From: a virus
Length of the DNA: 64,000 nucleotides
Strand: one strand, 5' to 3'
IMG/VR virus record: IMGVR_UViG_3300043418_000114
Span: 248,001 to 312,000 of that record
This document shows positions 1-7,805 of the stretch, in pieces. The first letter of the stretch is position 1, and every line of letters begins with the position of its first letter. The position numbers and the translations under genes are program-made. The notes beneath the pieces are model-generated. The model saw nothing but the letters and a program-made list of their open reading frames with translations, was not told where the DNA came from and ran no database searches.

Positions 1-2
1 AT

Positions 3-362
3 CGTACCAGTTGGGAAAACATCAGTAGAGATTGGCTAAGTCGTTGGCCTGATATTCCATTCTTGGCAACAGTAAATGTAGGCAATGAAAAGATATTGTA
101 TTATGAGATTCTTGGCATGCAACGATATACTGACAGATTGCCACTAGATGATCCATTCAGACAAAATCAAAAGTCATTCTACTTGCATCCCAAATTAGTC
201 AAAGAAATGTACACGTGGCAATATGCATGGTATACCACTAACTATGTTGGATTTCAACGTGAAGAAATGGACATGGATGTTGAAGTCAAGAAACAAATTG
301 AAGACTACTGGGCTAAAGGATATTGGCTTGGCAAGGGCAACACTGACAGGACAACAGTATGA
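3..362 (+). CDS. Unknown protein, 5' end outside window
   Basis: The frame is open from the first codon of the window to a TGA at 360-362, so the start lies upstream. A TTG at 63 is only an internal codon; codons before it encode a plausible sequence rich in Trp and Arg. About 119 residues are visible, soluble, aromatic-rich, with no motif I recognise. The stop overlaps the ATG of the ketoacyl synthase (ATGA, 4 bp), so it is the first visible member of a translationally coupled operon running to 4562. Because of this context it is probably part of the same pathway, but no function can be assigned. Confidence 0.75.
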   Translation, partial: RTSWENISRDWLSRWPDIPFLATVNVGNEKILYYEILGMQRYTDRLPLDDPFRQNQKSFYLHPKLVKEMYTWQYAWYTTNYVGFQREEMDMDVEVKKQIEDYWAKGYWLGKGNTDRTTV

Positions 363-1561
363 CAGACATAGCCATTATTGGAGTAGGTATTGTTGACAGT
401 TTAGGTTTCAACAAAGACGAATGCTGGAACAACATGCTCAACGGTGTTGTTGGACTAAGCCCTAATGTTCTATTCAATAGAGAACAATATCCTATATCAA
501 AAATCAATAGTGTTCATAGCGTAGACTTGAACAAGATAACACTTGCCGAGTTCACTGACAAAGAAAGACAGAATATGGATCGCATCTTTTTGCTTTCCAT
601 GCATTCAATATTAGACTGTATCAAAGACAGTAATGTTACATCCACTGATGTTTCAATGATTGTAGGCATGACTAGTTCTATGAAGAATTTAGAACTAGAA
701 TCTTGGAACAGATTACTCAATAATAAACGCACTGCGCCTAGACAAATGTACTTTGCAATGCGTGATACTATCACATCGACAATCACTCGAATGTTTGGGT
801 ATACGGGTGCAACAAGTACCATGAGTAACATGTGTACTACATCTATAAGTTCGTTAGATTATGCTGTGCGTTTGTTAAACGACAACGACTGTGCATATTC
901 ATTAGTCACTGGAGTAGATTCGTTCGTACACCCTCTTGACATGTATGTTATGCAATCAATGGGTGCAACATGCATTGACGAAAATCCATTAACCAAACCA
1001 TTTGACGAGAATCGTAATGGTATCACATTAGGTGAAGGCAGTTGTTCATTCATGCTAACCACCTTAGCTAATGCTAAAAATAACAATCATAAAATCTATG
1101 GCATTATTAAGGGAATAGGTCACGGTACTGAATCTGTGCATGAAACTGACATGAGTACAGATGGTATTGGTTCACGCAATGCTATCAACATGGCACTAAG
1201 AAAAGCAAACTTGTCCAGTGCCGATATTGGATACGTTAATTGTCATGCAACAGGAACACCTCAAGGAGATACTGTCGAATATGATATTGTCAGTAGCATG
1301 TTCCCAAACGTAACAGTAGGTGCAAACAAATCAAATATCGGACACACCATGGGTGCGTGTGGTATGCTTGAGTTGTTCTACACGATCATGGCGTTGAATC
1401 GTCAGGTAGCACCACCTATCGCTAATTTAATTACCCCTATAGGTCATTCAATAAATATCCCAATGACCATGCAAACAATTGACACTATGTATGCCCTAAA
1501 GAATTCTTTTGGCTTTGGTGGCAAAAGTAGTTGCGTTGTCATTGAACGGGGAACATTATGA
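359..1561 (+). CDS. Beta-ketoacyl-ACP synthase (KAS I/II, FabF-like)
   Basis: Condensing enzyme of the thiolase fold that extends an acyl-ACP with malonyl-ACP by decarboxylative Claisen condensation, normally in fatty acid or polyketide synthesis. At 400 aa it has the usual family length. The catalytic residues are all in place: Cys159 in SNMCTTS, His296 in NCHATGTPQGD, Lys324 and His329 in KSNIGHTMGACG. The GEGSCSFML segment and C-terminal FGFGGKSSCVVI are also typical. It overlaps its neighbours by 4 bp on both sides and lies two genes upstream of a FabG-like reductase, so a condensation-reduction pair is encoded. A KAS is unusual in a phage. No acyl carrier protein is visible in the window, so it would use a host ACP or one encoded further left. 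The family call is firm; the substrate is unknown. Confidence 0.92.
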   Translation: MTDIAIIGVGIVDSLGFNKDECWNNMLNGVVGLSPNVLFNREQYPISKINSVHSVDLNKITLAEFTDKERQNMDRIFLLSMHSILDCIKDSNVTSTDVSMIVGMTSSMKNLELESWNRLLNNKRTAPRQMYFAMRDTITSTITRMFGYTGATSTMSNMCTTSISSLDYAVRLLNDNDCAYSLVTGVDSFVHPLDMYVMQSMGATCIDENPLTKPFDENRNGITLGEGSCSFMLTTLANAKNNNHKIYGIIKGIGHGTESVHETDMSTDGIGSRNAINMALRKANLSSADIGYVNCHATGTPQGDTVEYDIVSSMFPNVTVGANKSNIGHTMGACGMLELFYTIMALNRQVAPPIANLITPIGHSINIPMTMQTIDTMYALKNSFGFGGKSSCVVIERGTL

Positions 1562-2337
1562 AGTTAGCAATGGTTTCAGCACATACAGTTGACTTTTACC
1601 ATTTTTTCAAAATTCAATATGCAATGATGCAGATGTATGACCCATTGGTTAAAATCACTGTAGCAAAGAGTGATACATTCGAGCAGTTCAATGAGAAGGT
1701 TGATTGGGTAGATTTAGGATATCCTGATTTCTTGCATCCAATGCATCGTAACTATACAACCAAATTCAACTTTGCACGTGCTCCGTTGGCACAATCAGTA
1801 GATGCAGACCGAGTAGCATGGGTAGATGCAGATATATTGCCTCTAGTTCCAACCGCTATTAGCAACTTCATGACTGTAAGTGACAAGCCCACAGTAGCAC
1901 ACAATGTATACATGAGCGATGAACAATATGATGGGTGGAATAGTCTTACTGAATGGTATGGAGTTGGTAAGTTACCATGTTATAATTGCGGATTGGTTGC
2001 GGCTAATCGTGATGATAGTTTTTGGAATGAATGGGCAGATGCTAAAAAGATGCTGTACCTAAGTAGACTCGATTACTTCTTAACGTATGAGGGTGATTAT
2101 CATTATGGAATCCCACTCAGAATGTTCTTCATTGACCAAATAGCACTTAATTATGTTATCAACAAAGATGTGAGTAGATTCCACTGTGTTGATAGTAGTA
2201 ATAACTGGCAACCACTTGATCCAAATGGCAACATGTTTAAAGACACAATCAGAATGCCATTCGATACAAAGATATTACATCTAAGTGGACCATCAAAGAA
2301 AAGTCTTTTAATAAACAAGGAAACAATAAATGTATAA
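1558..2337 (+). CDS. Glycosyltransferase-like protein with DxD motif
   Basis: A 259-residue protein starting with a hydrophobic beta strand (MKLAMVSAHT). It contains RVAWVDADILPL at about residues 85-96, where Asp90-Ala-Asp92 matches the metal and nucleotide-sugar binding DxD motif of GT-A fold glycosyltransferases, preceded by an Arg-Ala-Pro segment as in GT8/GT32-like enzymes. A family transfer of a sugar from a nucleotide donor is therefore likely; donor and acceptor are unknown. Cys residues around 138-141 (PCYNCG) could be structural. It starts inside the ketoacyl synthase stop (ATGA) and ends overlapping the SDR gene by 8 bp. No signal peptide or membrane segment is apparent, so it should act in the cytoplasm. 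It was assigned by motif only. Confidence 0.6.
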   Translation: MKLAMVSAHTVDFYHFFKIQYAMMQMYDPLVKITVAKSDTFEQFNEKVDWVDLGYPDFLHPMHRNYTTKFNFARAPLAQSVDADRVAWVDADILPLVPTAISNFMTVSDKPTVAHNVYMSDEQYDGWNSLTEWYGVGKLPCYNCGLVAANRDDSFWNEWADAKKMLYLSRLDYFLTYEGDYHYGIPLRMFFIDQIALNYVINKDVSRFHCVDSSNNWQPLDPNGNMFKDTIRMPFDTKILHLSGPSKKSLLINKETINV

Positions 2338-3094
2338 ACCATTTGATTTAACAGGTAAAGTAGTTGCTGTAGTGGGCGGCAATCAAGGCATTGGCTTTGG
2401 AGTAGCCGAAGCATTAGCACAAGCAGGAGCTACCGTTGTTATCGGTGGACGCAGAACAGAATGGAATCAAAAAGCCGCTGAGAAAATTGGTGGTGATTAT
2501 ATTGACGTTGATGCCACTGTAGAAGAATCAGTTGTCAACTATATGAATACTGTAGTTGAGCGTCATGGCAGATTAGATGCTTGTTTCGCTATCTTGGGTG
2601 GTGCAACAATTAGTCCTGCCCCATTCGACTTAACCCCGCTTGAATGGTGGGAGAATGATATTCAAAAGAATCTAACTAGTGTATACTTGTGTTTCCGTGA
2701 AGCATCTAATCACATGATTAAGCTAGGAAACGGCGGGTCATTGGTTAGTATTGCATCTATTACATCAATTGGATCTAGTGCATATATTAGTGCATATGCA
2801 AGTGCTAAAGCAGGATTGATTGGATTGACTAATTCATTGTGTCGCAAGCTAGGAGAGTACAAGATTCGTATCAATAGCATCATGTCGGGCGTTATTGACA
2901 CAAAAGAATCACATGCTAACTTACCTGAACAGTTTAGACAACACATGATTAACCACTCAGTGTTTAATCGTCTAGGTGCAGTAGAAGACTTTGGTGGGCT
3001 TGCTGTGTATCTAGCTAGTGATGCATCATCATATCATACCGCTGATGTTATGTTACTCGACGGTGGACAAACAAAGACAATCATGGTAGTATGA
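2330..3094 (+). CDS. Short-chain dehydrogenase/reductase (FabG-like)
   Basis: A 254-aa classical SDR, normally an NAD(P)H-dependent reductase of a keto group. The Rossmann glycine motif is GGNQGIG (residues 16-22, with Val in place of the usual preceding Thr). The catalytic tetrad is Asn114, Ser143, Tyr156, Lys160 (YASAK). The Arg pair after the second strand (GGRR, 39-42) suggests NADPH preference. The C-terminus (AVYLASDASSYHTADVMLLDGG) is typical of 3-oxoacyl-ACP reductases, with the nearby ketoacyl synthase supporting that reaction, although sugar or secondary-metabolite reductases share this architecture. The ATG at 2330 has AAGGAAA upstream and overlaps the previous stop by 8 bp; its own stop overlaps the next ATG. 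Confidence 0.88.
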   Translation: MYKPFDLTGKVVAVVGGNQGIGFGVAEALAQAGATVVIGGRRTEWNQKAAEKIGGDYIDVDATVEESVVNYMNTVVERHGRLDACFAILGGATISPAPFDLTPLEWWENDIQKNLTSVYLCFREASNHMIKLGNGGSLVSIASITSIGSSAYISAYASAKAGLIGLTNSLCRKLGEYKIRINSIMSGVIDTKESHANLPEQFRQHMINHSVFNRLGAVEDFGGLAVYLASDASSYHTADVMLLDGGQTKTIMVV

Positions 3095-4032
3095 CATTAG
3101 AACCTACTGTTTGGTATGCTGGTCGCAACAACTATAAGAAGCATACGTATGAACCTGACTACTTTGGGCCAAAGATGGGAAGATTCACTACTGAGTTACT
3201 TGATGTTGAGACCAGAGACTTAACCAATATCCATGATATCATCGCTGATGACTTAGGAATAAGACAAACCAAAACTGTCGAGGTCTTATTCAGTGGCGGT
3301 ATGGATAGCGAATGTGTAATTCGCAGTTGCCTACACAGTAAGATTCCAGTTCGTGCATTGACTGCTAGATTCATGGTTCGTGGCTATCCAGTCAATACAC
3401 ATGACTTGTATTACGCTGAGAAATTTTGCAGAGAACACAACGTAGAGCAAGTGTTTGTTGACTTGGATGCAGTTACTTTCTTTGAGAGTGGCAAGTTCGC
3501 TGATTATATTGTGCCTTACAACATTTGGTATCCGCATGTCGCAGTACACTTTTGGATATTCGAACAAGCTACTGGATTCCCTGTATTAGGTGGAGAGTAT
3601 AGTTGGCCATGGGCGACTGAAAAGATTATAAGCCCTCATAGAATTCCATTCATGTCATACGATAGATTCATGCATGACCGAGGTATACACGGGATTGGCA
3701 GTATGCTAGGCAATAGTCTAGAAAGTAACTGTTTATTCATTAAGAATCATCTACAAATCGTCCGTAGTGCGCCAGCAGGGTATTACAGAGGAGAAGATGA
3801 TAAGATAACCATACTCAAGCAAGTATTGTACAAGCAAATGGGGTTTGGTGACTTAGAATTGCGTATGAAAAACTACGGATGGGATATGGTAGGCAAAGAC
3901 ATATTTGATTTATGGAAATACTGCGGGGATGTAGTTGATCAATACGGTGAATCCAAGGCAGTCATTAAATGGGGCAATTTTATTGCCGAAGCAATGAATG
4001 GTGCACCAGGAAGTAATGACAGACACATATGA
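3091..4032 (+). CDS. PP-loop ATP pyrophosphatase-like protein
   Basis: A 313-aa protein with LFSGGMDSE at residues 67-74, the SGGxDS pyrophosphate-binding loop of N-type ATP pyrophosphatases (asparagine synthetase, GMP synthetase, QueC, TilS, NadE relatives). Such enzymes adenylate a carboxyl or carbonyl and release PPi, usually before amide or thio transfer. Later segments (LGGEYSWPW, HDRGIHGIGSM) are not diagnostic to me. There is no glutaminase domain, so an activated intermediate would have to meet ammonia or another nucleophile. The gene is in the middle of the operon, overlapping both neighbours by 4 bp. Phage relatives of this family exist, but the substrate here is not predictable from sequence. 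Confidence 0.72.
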   Translation: MTLEPTVWYAGRNNYKKHTYEPDYFGPKMGRFTTELLDVETRDLTNIHDIIADDLGIRQTKTVEVLFSGGMDSECVIRSCLHSKIPVRALTARFMVRGYPVNTHDLYYAEKFCREHNVEQVFVDLDAVTFFESGKFADYIVPYNIWYPHVAVHFWIFEQATGFPVLGGEYSWPWATEKIISPHRIPFMSYDRFMHDRGIHGIGSMLGNSLESNCLFIKNHLQIVRSAPAGYYRGEDDKITILKQVLYKQMGFGDLELRMKNYGWDMVGKDIFDLWKYCGDVVDQYGESKAVIKWGNFIAEAMNGAPGSNDRHI

Positions 4033-4562
4033 ACTACGATGCATTCAGTCATGGTCAGATGAAAAGCAAGTTATGGCTTGCTGAAAAACTCGAACCATAC
4101 CTTATAAACGAAAATATCGTAGTATTGGGTAGTTGGTATAATGTTACTGCATTGGTGTTAAAGTGTCGAAACTACAATGGCAAGATATACGGCATAGATA
4201 TAGACCCTGAAGTTAAATCAATTGCAGATAAGATTTGTAGTCAATGGGTTATAGAAGGCTCAGTTGAAAATATTACAGGTGATGCTAATAATATCACAGT
4301 ACCATATGATACCATTATTAACTGTAGTAGTGAGCATATGACTACTGAGTGGTTTGATGCGATTAAACCAGGGACACTCGTTTGTATTCAGTCTAGTGAT
4401 GTGACTGATCCTGAGTATCCCTGGTTAATTAAAACTGCTAGTGCCGATATAGAATCGTTCAAGCAAAAATATAACCTGTCAAAAGCCCTTTTCTGCGACA
4501 CACTGAGAATTCAGTACGGCGATTGGGGCTATGACAGGTTTATGTTAATTGGCGTTAAATAG
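4029..4562 (+). CDS. Methyltransferase-like Rossmann protein
   Basis: A 177-aa protein that looks like a small class I SAM-dependent methyltransferase. A first strand and turn VVLGSWYNVTALVL stands where the SAM glycine loop would be, KIYGIDIDPE gives the acidic residue at the end of strand 2, and NITVPYDTIINCSS resembles motif IV. The glycine loop is degenerate (GSWYN instead of GxGxG), so catalytic activity is uncertain. It is the last gene of the operon and its TAG overlaps the 3' end of the rubredoxin gene on the other strand by 8 bp. If active, it could use S-adenosylmethionine made by the metK gene 1.5 kb away. Confidence 0.5.
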   Translation: MNYDAFSHGQMKSKLWLAEKLEPYLINENIVVLGSWYNVTALVLKCRNYNGKIYGIDIDPEVKSIADKICSQWVIEGSVENITGDANNITVPYDTIINCSSEHMTTEWFDAIKPGTLVCIQSSDVTDPEYPWLIKTASADIESFKQKYNLSKALFCDTLRIQYGDWGYDRFMLIGVK

Positions 4563-4683
4563 CTTCGTAGTCTTCTTTACCAACGCCACATTCTGGACAG
4601 AGAAAATCTGCTGGCAATTCATCCCACTTGCCTTCTGTTTCTTCATCGTGGACATGTCCACAAACTACACATACGTGTTCCAT
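4555..4683 (-). CDS. Stand-alone rubredoxin, 42 aa
   Basis: A very short gene read on the minus strand. The protein carries a CVVCGH knuckle (Cys5, Cys8) and CPECGVGKEDYE (Cys29, Cys32), the two CxxC knuckles that hold the single iron of rubredoxin, with the typical W-DELPADFLCP segment between them. It is shorter than usual free rubredoxins (about 52 aa) because the middle loop is reduced. The ATG at 4683 follows a GGAGGG ribosome-binding site and begins 1 nt after the rubrerythrin stop. It would pass electrons to the diiron protein encoded just upstream. The family call is secure from the four cysteines and spacing. Confidence 0.88.
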   Translation of the reverse strand: MEHVCVVCGHVHDEETEGKWDELPADFLCPECGVGKEDYEAI

Positions 4684-4684
4684 A

Positions 4685-5137
4685 TTACAATCCCTCCAAT
4701 ACTTTTTGATATGCTTCTGCGTGGCGCTTTTCTACTTTTGCAAGTGCCGCAAAACGCTTTTCTGCTTTCTGCAATACTTCTTTGAATTGGGCCGCATGTT
4801 CTTTTGATTCTTCAATCTGATGACGAGCTTCTTCTGCCGCGGCAATATTGCCTTCGAATTCTGCTTTCTCTTTGAATTCAGGATACATGACTTCAAACTC
4901 ATGTGTCTCGCCTTCAATCGCCATTTCTAAACAAGTGTGAGTGTCAGGCTTGCCAACTAACAATTCTAAATGTCCCCACGCATGTAGTAATTCTTGATCC
5001 GCGGTATGCTCGAAGTGTTTTGCAACATCCTCATAGCCTTCTTCTCGTGCGATTTTTGCAAAGTAACGATACTTTGTATGTGCTTGACTTTCACCCGCAA
5101 AAGCGGCTTGTAAATTCAATAGTGTCTCTGATGACAT
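4685..5137 (-). CDS. Rubrerythrin diiron domain protein
   Basis: A 150-aa ferritin-like four-helix protein. Iron ligands are visible as Glu16 with His20 in GESQAHTKY, Glu49-x-x-His52 in DQELLHAWGH, a mid-chain Glu cluster near residues 94-107, and Glu-x-x-His in VEKRHAEAY. The family reduces hydrogen peroxide in the cytoplasm using electrons from a rubredoxin centre. Classical rubrerythrin carries that centre as a C-terminal domain; here the protein ends after the diiron domain and a separate rubredoxin gene follows 1 nt later. The start has a strong AAAGGAG site. A phage copy may protect the infected cell or phage iron enzymes (NrdB) from peroxide; that role is inference. Confidence 0.9.
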   Translation of the reverse strand: MSSETLLNLQAAFAGESQAHTKYRYFAKIAREEGYEDVAKHFEHTADQELLHAWGHLELLVGKPDTHTCLEMAIEGETHEFEVMYPEFKEKAEFEGNIAAAEEARHQIEESKEHAAQFKEVLQKAEKRFAALAKVEKRHAEAYQKVLEGL

Positions 5138-5148
5138 AGTTTTCTCCT

Positions 5149-5451
5149 TTAAATATCTTCTGTTGGCGTTAAACCATTACTGTGTTTGTCTGTAGTCTTC
5201 TCTACATCTTGAAACAATCGTTTCTCTTGTGCGGTGCGCTCTTTAAAAATTTTACGAGGATTACCACAAAGCATACATCCAGGTTGACCACAATCCATTG
5301 CGTGATGTTTTGCCAAACGATGAGGCTCTTTTACTGCTTTGTCTTTGTTAGTAAGACCGTGTGCTTTTGCAATCTTAACTTGCTTCTTCACAGCAGTTTC
5401 GTCACGAAAGCGACGACGACTATTCAAATATTTTGCTAACTCATTACTCAT
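5149..5451 (-). CDS. Conserved small protein with CxxxxCxxCGNPRK motif
   Basis: A 100-aa basic, hydrophilic protein. It has an Arg-rich N-terminal part (NSRRRFRDETAVKKQ), a central DCGQPGCMLCGNPRK segment with three cysteines and a nearby HHAMDC, suggesting a small zinc-binding or nucleic-acid-binding fold. I have the impression that this protein type recurs in aquatic phages and bacteria, without a known function. The start overlaps the stop of the 192-aa gene by 4 bp, so the two are coupled. It is unlikely to be spurious because of the motif and tight packing. Confidence 0.7.
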   Translation of the reverse strand: MSNELAKYLNSRRRFRDETAVKKQVKIAKAHGLTNKDKAVKEPHRLAKHHAMDCGQPGCMLCGNPRKIFKERTAQEKRLFQDVEKTTDKHSNGLTPTEDI

Positions 5452-6026
5452 AACATTATGTCCTTATCGTTATCCTCTTTTACTAACCAACCTAACTTAA
5501 ACAAATCATTGCGTATCTCGTCGGTTACTACACTCTCTGAAACAACCGCTTTTGACTGTAGATAGTATTCTTGCTGTTCTTTAGTCATTTGCCTAAATTG
5601 ATCATCATCTACATCTTTTGCATCCCTGATGCCAGAACAGTACCAGTCGATGTAGTCACCCTTTTGTTGCATGTTAGCTATGATGCCACCAGCACTTCGC
5701 CAACTTGCACTCCATGTTTTGTCAGTCAATATAGGCCAAACATCATTCTTAATGAATTCGTTGTTGCATATTGCCGCATATAAATGCTGTGCATATACAT
5801 CGTCTGCACGTACTTTGTCAAGAATCCATTGCGTAGTTCTCAAATCGTATTCCATGTTGTCTGTTTGCCATTCAACTGTTGATTCAAGTTCTGCTCTACG
5901 TTGGTCCCATGTCTTGAAATAGTCAATCCTCTCCTGAGCTTCCTCAGCAGATGTTGTTCCTTCTTCAACACGTTTAAGTTCACAGTCAATGTTGAATTGA
6001 CCACGTGCTGGACTCTTGCTTAACAT
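5448..6026 (-). CDS. Unrecognised protein, 192 aa
   Basis: Soluble and acidic, with many Trp residues in the middle (TKTWSASWRSAGGII, GDYIDWYCSGI). The N-terminus is charged and probably helical (residues 15-60). The C-terminus LGWLVKEDNDKDIML looks complete. The ATG at 6026 is 1 nt from the metK stop, and the stop overlaps the next gene, so it belongs to a metK-led minus-strand transcription unit. No catalytic motif is recognised and I assign no function. Confidence 0.7.
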   Translation of the reverse strand: MLSKSPARGQFNIDCELKRVEEGTTSAEEAQERIDYFKTWDQRRAELESTVEWQTDNMEYDLRTTQWILDKVRADDVYAQHLYAAICNNEFIKNDVWPILTDKTWSASWRSAGGIIANMQQKGDYIDWYCSGIRDAKDVDDDQFRQMTKEQQEYYLQSKAVVSESVVTDEIRNDLFKLGWLVKEDNDKDIML

Positions 6027-6027
6027 A

Positions 6028-7128
6028 TTAGAATAAATCTACCTTCTCCCACGGTAAATCTTTCTTGCCAAAGTGACCGTAGTTAGTTGTACGACCGTAG
6101 ATTGGTTTGAACAAATCAAACCGCTCAATGATGCCTTTTGGTGTCAAGTCTACATTGTCTTGTACCCACTTAGTTAAGTCTCGTGCTTGTTTAGCATCGG
6201 CAGTTTCAATGTAGAAACTCATTGGATCTTTCATACCAATAGCATAACTGACTTGACATGTTGCCCAGTTAGCACGACCTGTTGCTACAATGTTCTTAGC
6301 AATATAGCGCATCATGTACGCCGCCGAGCGGTCAACTTTCGTAGGATCTTTACCACTAAATGCACCACCGCCATGGGGACTATAGCCACCATAAGTATCA
6401 ACAATGATTTTTCTTCCGGTGAGTCCAGTGTCACCATCAGGACCACCAATAACAAAACGCCCAGTAGGATTAATGTAATACTCAGTATCATTGTCTAGAT
6501 ATTGTGGTGGTAAAATTGCACGAATAACTTCTTTTACCGCTAAACGTAAAGAATTGATTTCAGTGTCTTCGGTGTGTTGAGTAGAACATACAACTTTAGC
6601 GATGCGTTTTGGTGTGCCATCGTCGTTATATTCAAACGTTACTTGACTCTTGGCATCTGGTCCTAGGCATGTCATTGTGCCATTCTTTCGAAGTCTTGTT
6701 AATTCTTCAACAATACGATGTGACCAGTAGATTGCACTTGGCATGTAATTGTCTGTCTCGTTACATGCGTAGCCAAACATTAGACCTTGATCACCTGCAC
6801 CAAAGTTATCAGTGCCCAACGCAATGTCTGCACTCTGACCATGTAGTAAATTGGTCACTTGAACAGTTCGCCAATTAAAGCCTTTTTGTTCGTAACCAAT
6901 ATTCTTAATCACTTTACGTACAGCGGCGTCGACCTCTACATCATGTAGAATGCCTTTATATTCGCCTGCCAACACGACTCGATTAGTAGTAACAAGAGTC
7001 TCACATGCACAACGTAGTGCAGAGTCTTCCTTTGACATTACTAAATCCAAAATTGCATCAGATATGGCATCTGCCACTTTATCTGGATGTCCTTCACTAA
7101 CACTCTCACTTGTAAACAAATAACTCAT
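6028..7128 (-). CDS. metK: S-adenosylmethionine synthetase
   Basis: Makes S-adenosylmethionine from methionine and ATP in the cytoplasm. The 366-aa chain is close to the bacterial length of about 384. Recognisable motifs are SEGHPDKVADAISD near the start (ATP and substrate binding), GAGDQGLMFGYA (family signature 1) and GGGAFSGKDPTKVDRS (signature 2, phosphate-binding loop). The C-terminal GHFGKKDLPWE is also typical. The start has AAGGAAAT upstream. A phage metK implies high demand for methyl donors or interference with host SAM pools; the methyltransferase-like gene at 4029 is the only candidate consumer I can see in the window. There is no sign of truncation. Confidence 0.97.
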   Translation of the reverse strand: MSYLFTSESVSEGHPDKVADAISDAILDLVMSKEDSALRCACETLVTTNRVVLAGEYKGILHDVEVDAAVRKVIKNIGYEQKGFNWRTVQVTNLLHGQSADIALGTDNFGAGDQGLMFGYACNETDNYMPSAIYWSHRIVEELTRLRKNGTMTCLGPDAKSQVTFEYNDDGTPKRIAKVVCSTQHTEDTEINSLRLAVKEVIRAILPPQYLDNDTEYYINPTGRFVIGGPDGDTGLTGRKIIVDTYGGYSPHGGGAFSGKDPTKVDRSAAYMMRYIAKNIVATGRANWATCQVSYAIGMKDPMSFYIETADAKQARDLTKWVQDNVDLTPKGIIERFDLFKPIYGRTTNYGHFGKKDLPWEKVDLF

Positions 7129-7173
7129 TGATTTCCTTTGTTAGATATTTACTATGATATCAGTCTGCGTGAA

Positions 7174-7746
7174 TTATTTCAACTTTTTCGGCTTAGTTTT
7201 CTTGGGAGCTATACGTTTTACTTTACTGTAAAACACGTGATTGCCGATAGTAGCAACGTGATAATATGGCCAAATAGGATTAACGCTTGTATTATGAAAA
7301 AACAACGTTGAATTTGGAACAACATCCACATAACGATTGTTTACCATAACATCATACGCTACCTGTTTTGCTTGCTGATATCGTTGGTTGTTGACTGGTT
7401 CTCCTTTGCCTTCGCATACCCAACTAAACTGACAAATTATCTTGTCTTGTATAGTTGTTCTTTGGTATACCACTTGACATGGATTACTTCCAAAACCGTG
7501 ACGTACTCTGTTCAATACTACTCTCGCAACTGCGGCTTGACCATCGATTGATTCATGACCAGCTTCGTAGTATATGTTCTTTGCCATACATGCAATTTGT
7601 TTTGCATCTATTTTAGTCAAAGAAATCTGTGCTTGTTCGCCGTAATTGTTAGCTGGAGGAGCATTTACTTTGCTCGTTCCTAGTAAACATATTACTGCAA
7701 TTAAACCCAAAAATAACATCTTGGGTAGGTTACTCAGTATTTGCAT
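7174..7746 (-). CDS. Cell wall hydrolase, SleB family
   Basis: A 190-aa protein with an N-terminal hydrophobic stretch (MLFLGLIAVICLLGTS) that serves as a signal peptide or anchor, followed by the SleB/Hydrolase_2 domain: CMAKNIYYEAGHESIDG holds the catalytic Glu, then GQAAVARVVLNRV and FSWVCEG. Such enzymes are lytic transglycosylase-like and cut peptidoglycan, so this is the best lysis candidate here, acting outside the membrane. I choose the ATG at 7746 because AGAAAGGA lies just upstream and a perfect TATAAT sits at 7768-7773, which places the transcript start after the alternative ATG at 7764. The C-terminus is basic (Lys-rich). No holin gene was recognised beside it. Confidence 0.85.
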   Translation of the reverse strand: MQILSNLPKMLFLGLIAVICLLGTSKVNAPPANNYGEQAQISLTKIDAKQIACMAKNIYYEAGHESIDGQAAVARVVLNRVRHGFGSNPCQVVYQRTTIQDKIICQFSWVCEGKGEPVNNQRYQQAKQVAYDVMVNNRYVDVVPNSTLFFHNTSVNPIWPYYHVATIGNHVFYSKVKRIAPKKTKPKKLK

Positions 7747-7767
7747 ACTTTTCCTTTCTACCATAGC

Positions 7768-7773
7768 ATTATA
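7768..7773 (-). promoter_or_regulatory. Sigma70-type -10 box before the wall hydrolase
   Basis: On the minus strand the sequence reads TATAAT about 22 nt before the chosen start codon. The -35 region is weak (TTG-like at 16-17 bp). A start 6-8 nt downstream gives a leader that holds only the AGAAAGGA ribosome-binding site. Confidence 0.5.
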
Positions 7774-7805
7774 CTATGGCTTATTGATAAACCAAAGTAT
7801 ATTGG

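Noticed and set aside
359-4562. The left operon as contaminating bacterial DNA joined to a phage contig
   Set aside because: Base composition and codon use look like those of the neighbouring phage genes, and the last gene overlaps the convergent rubredoxin gene without a break. It cannot be wholly excluded without the upstream sequence.
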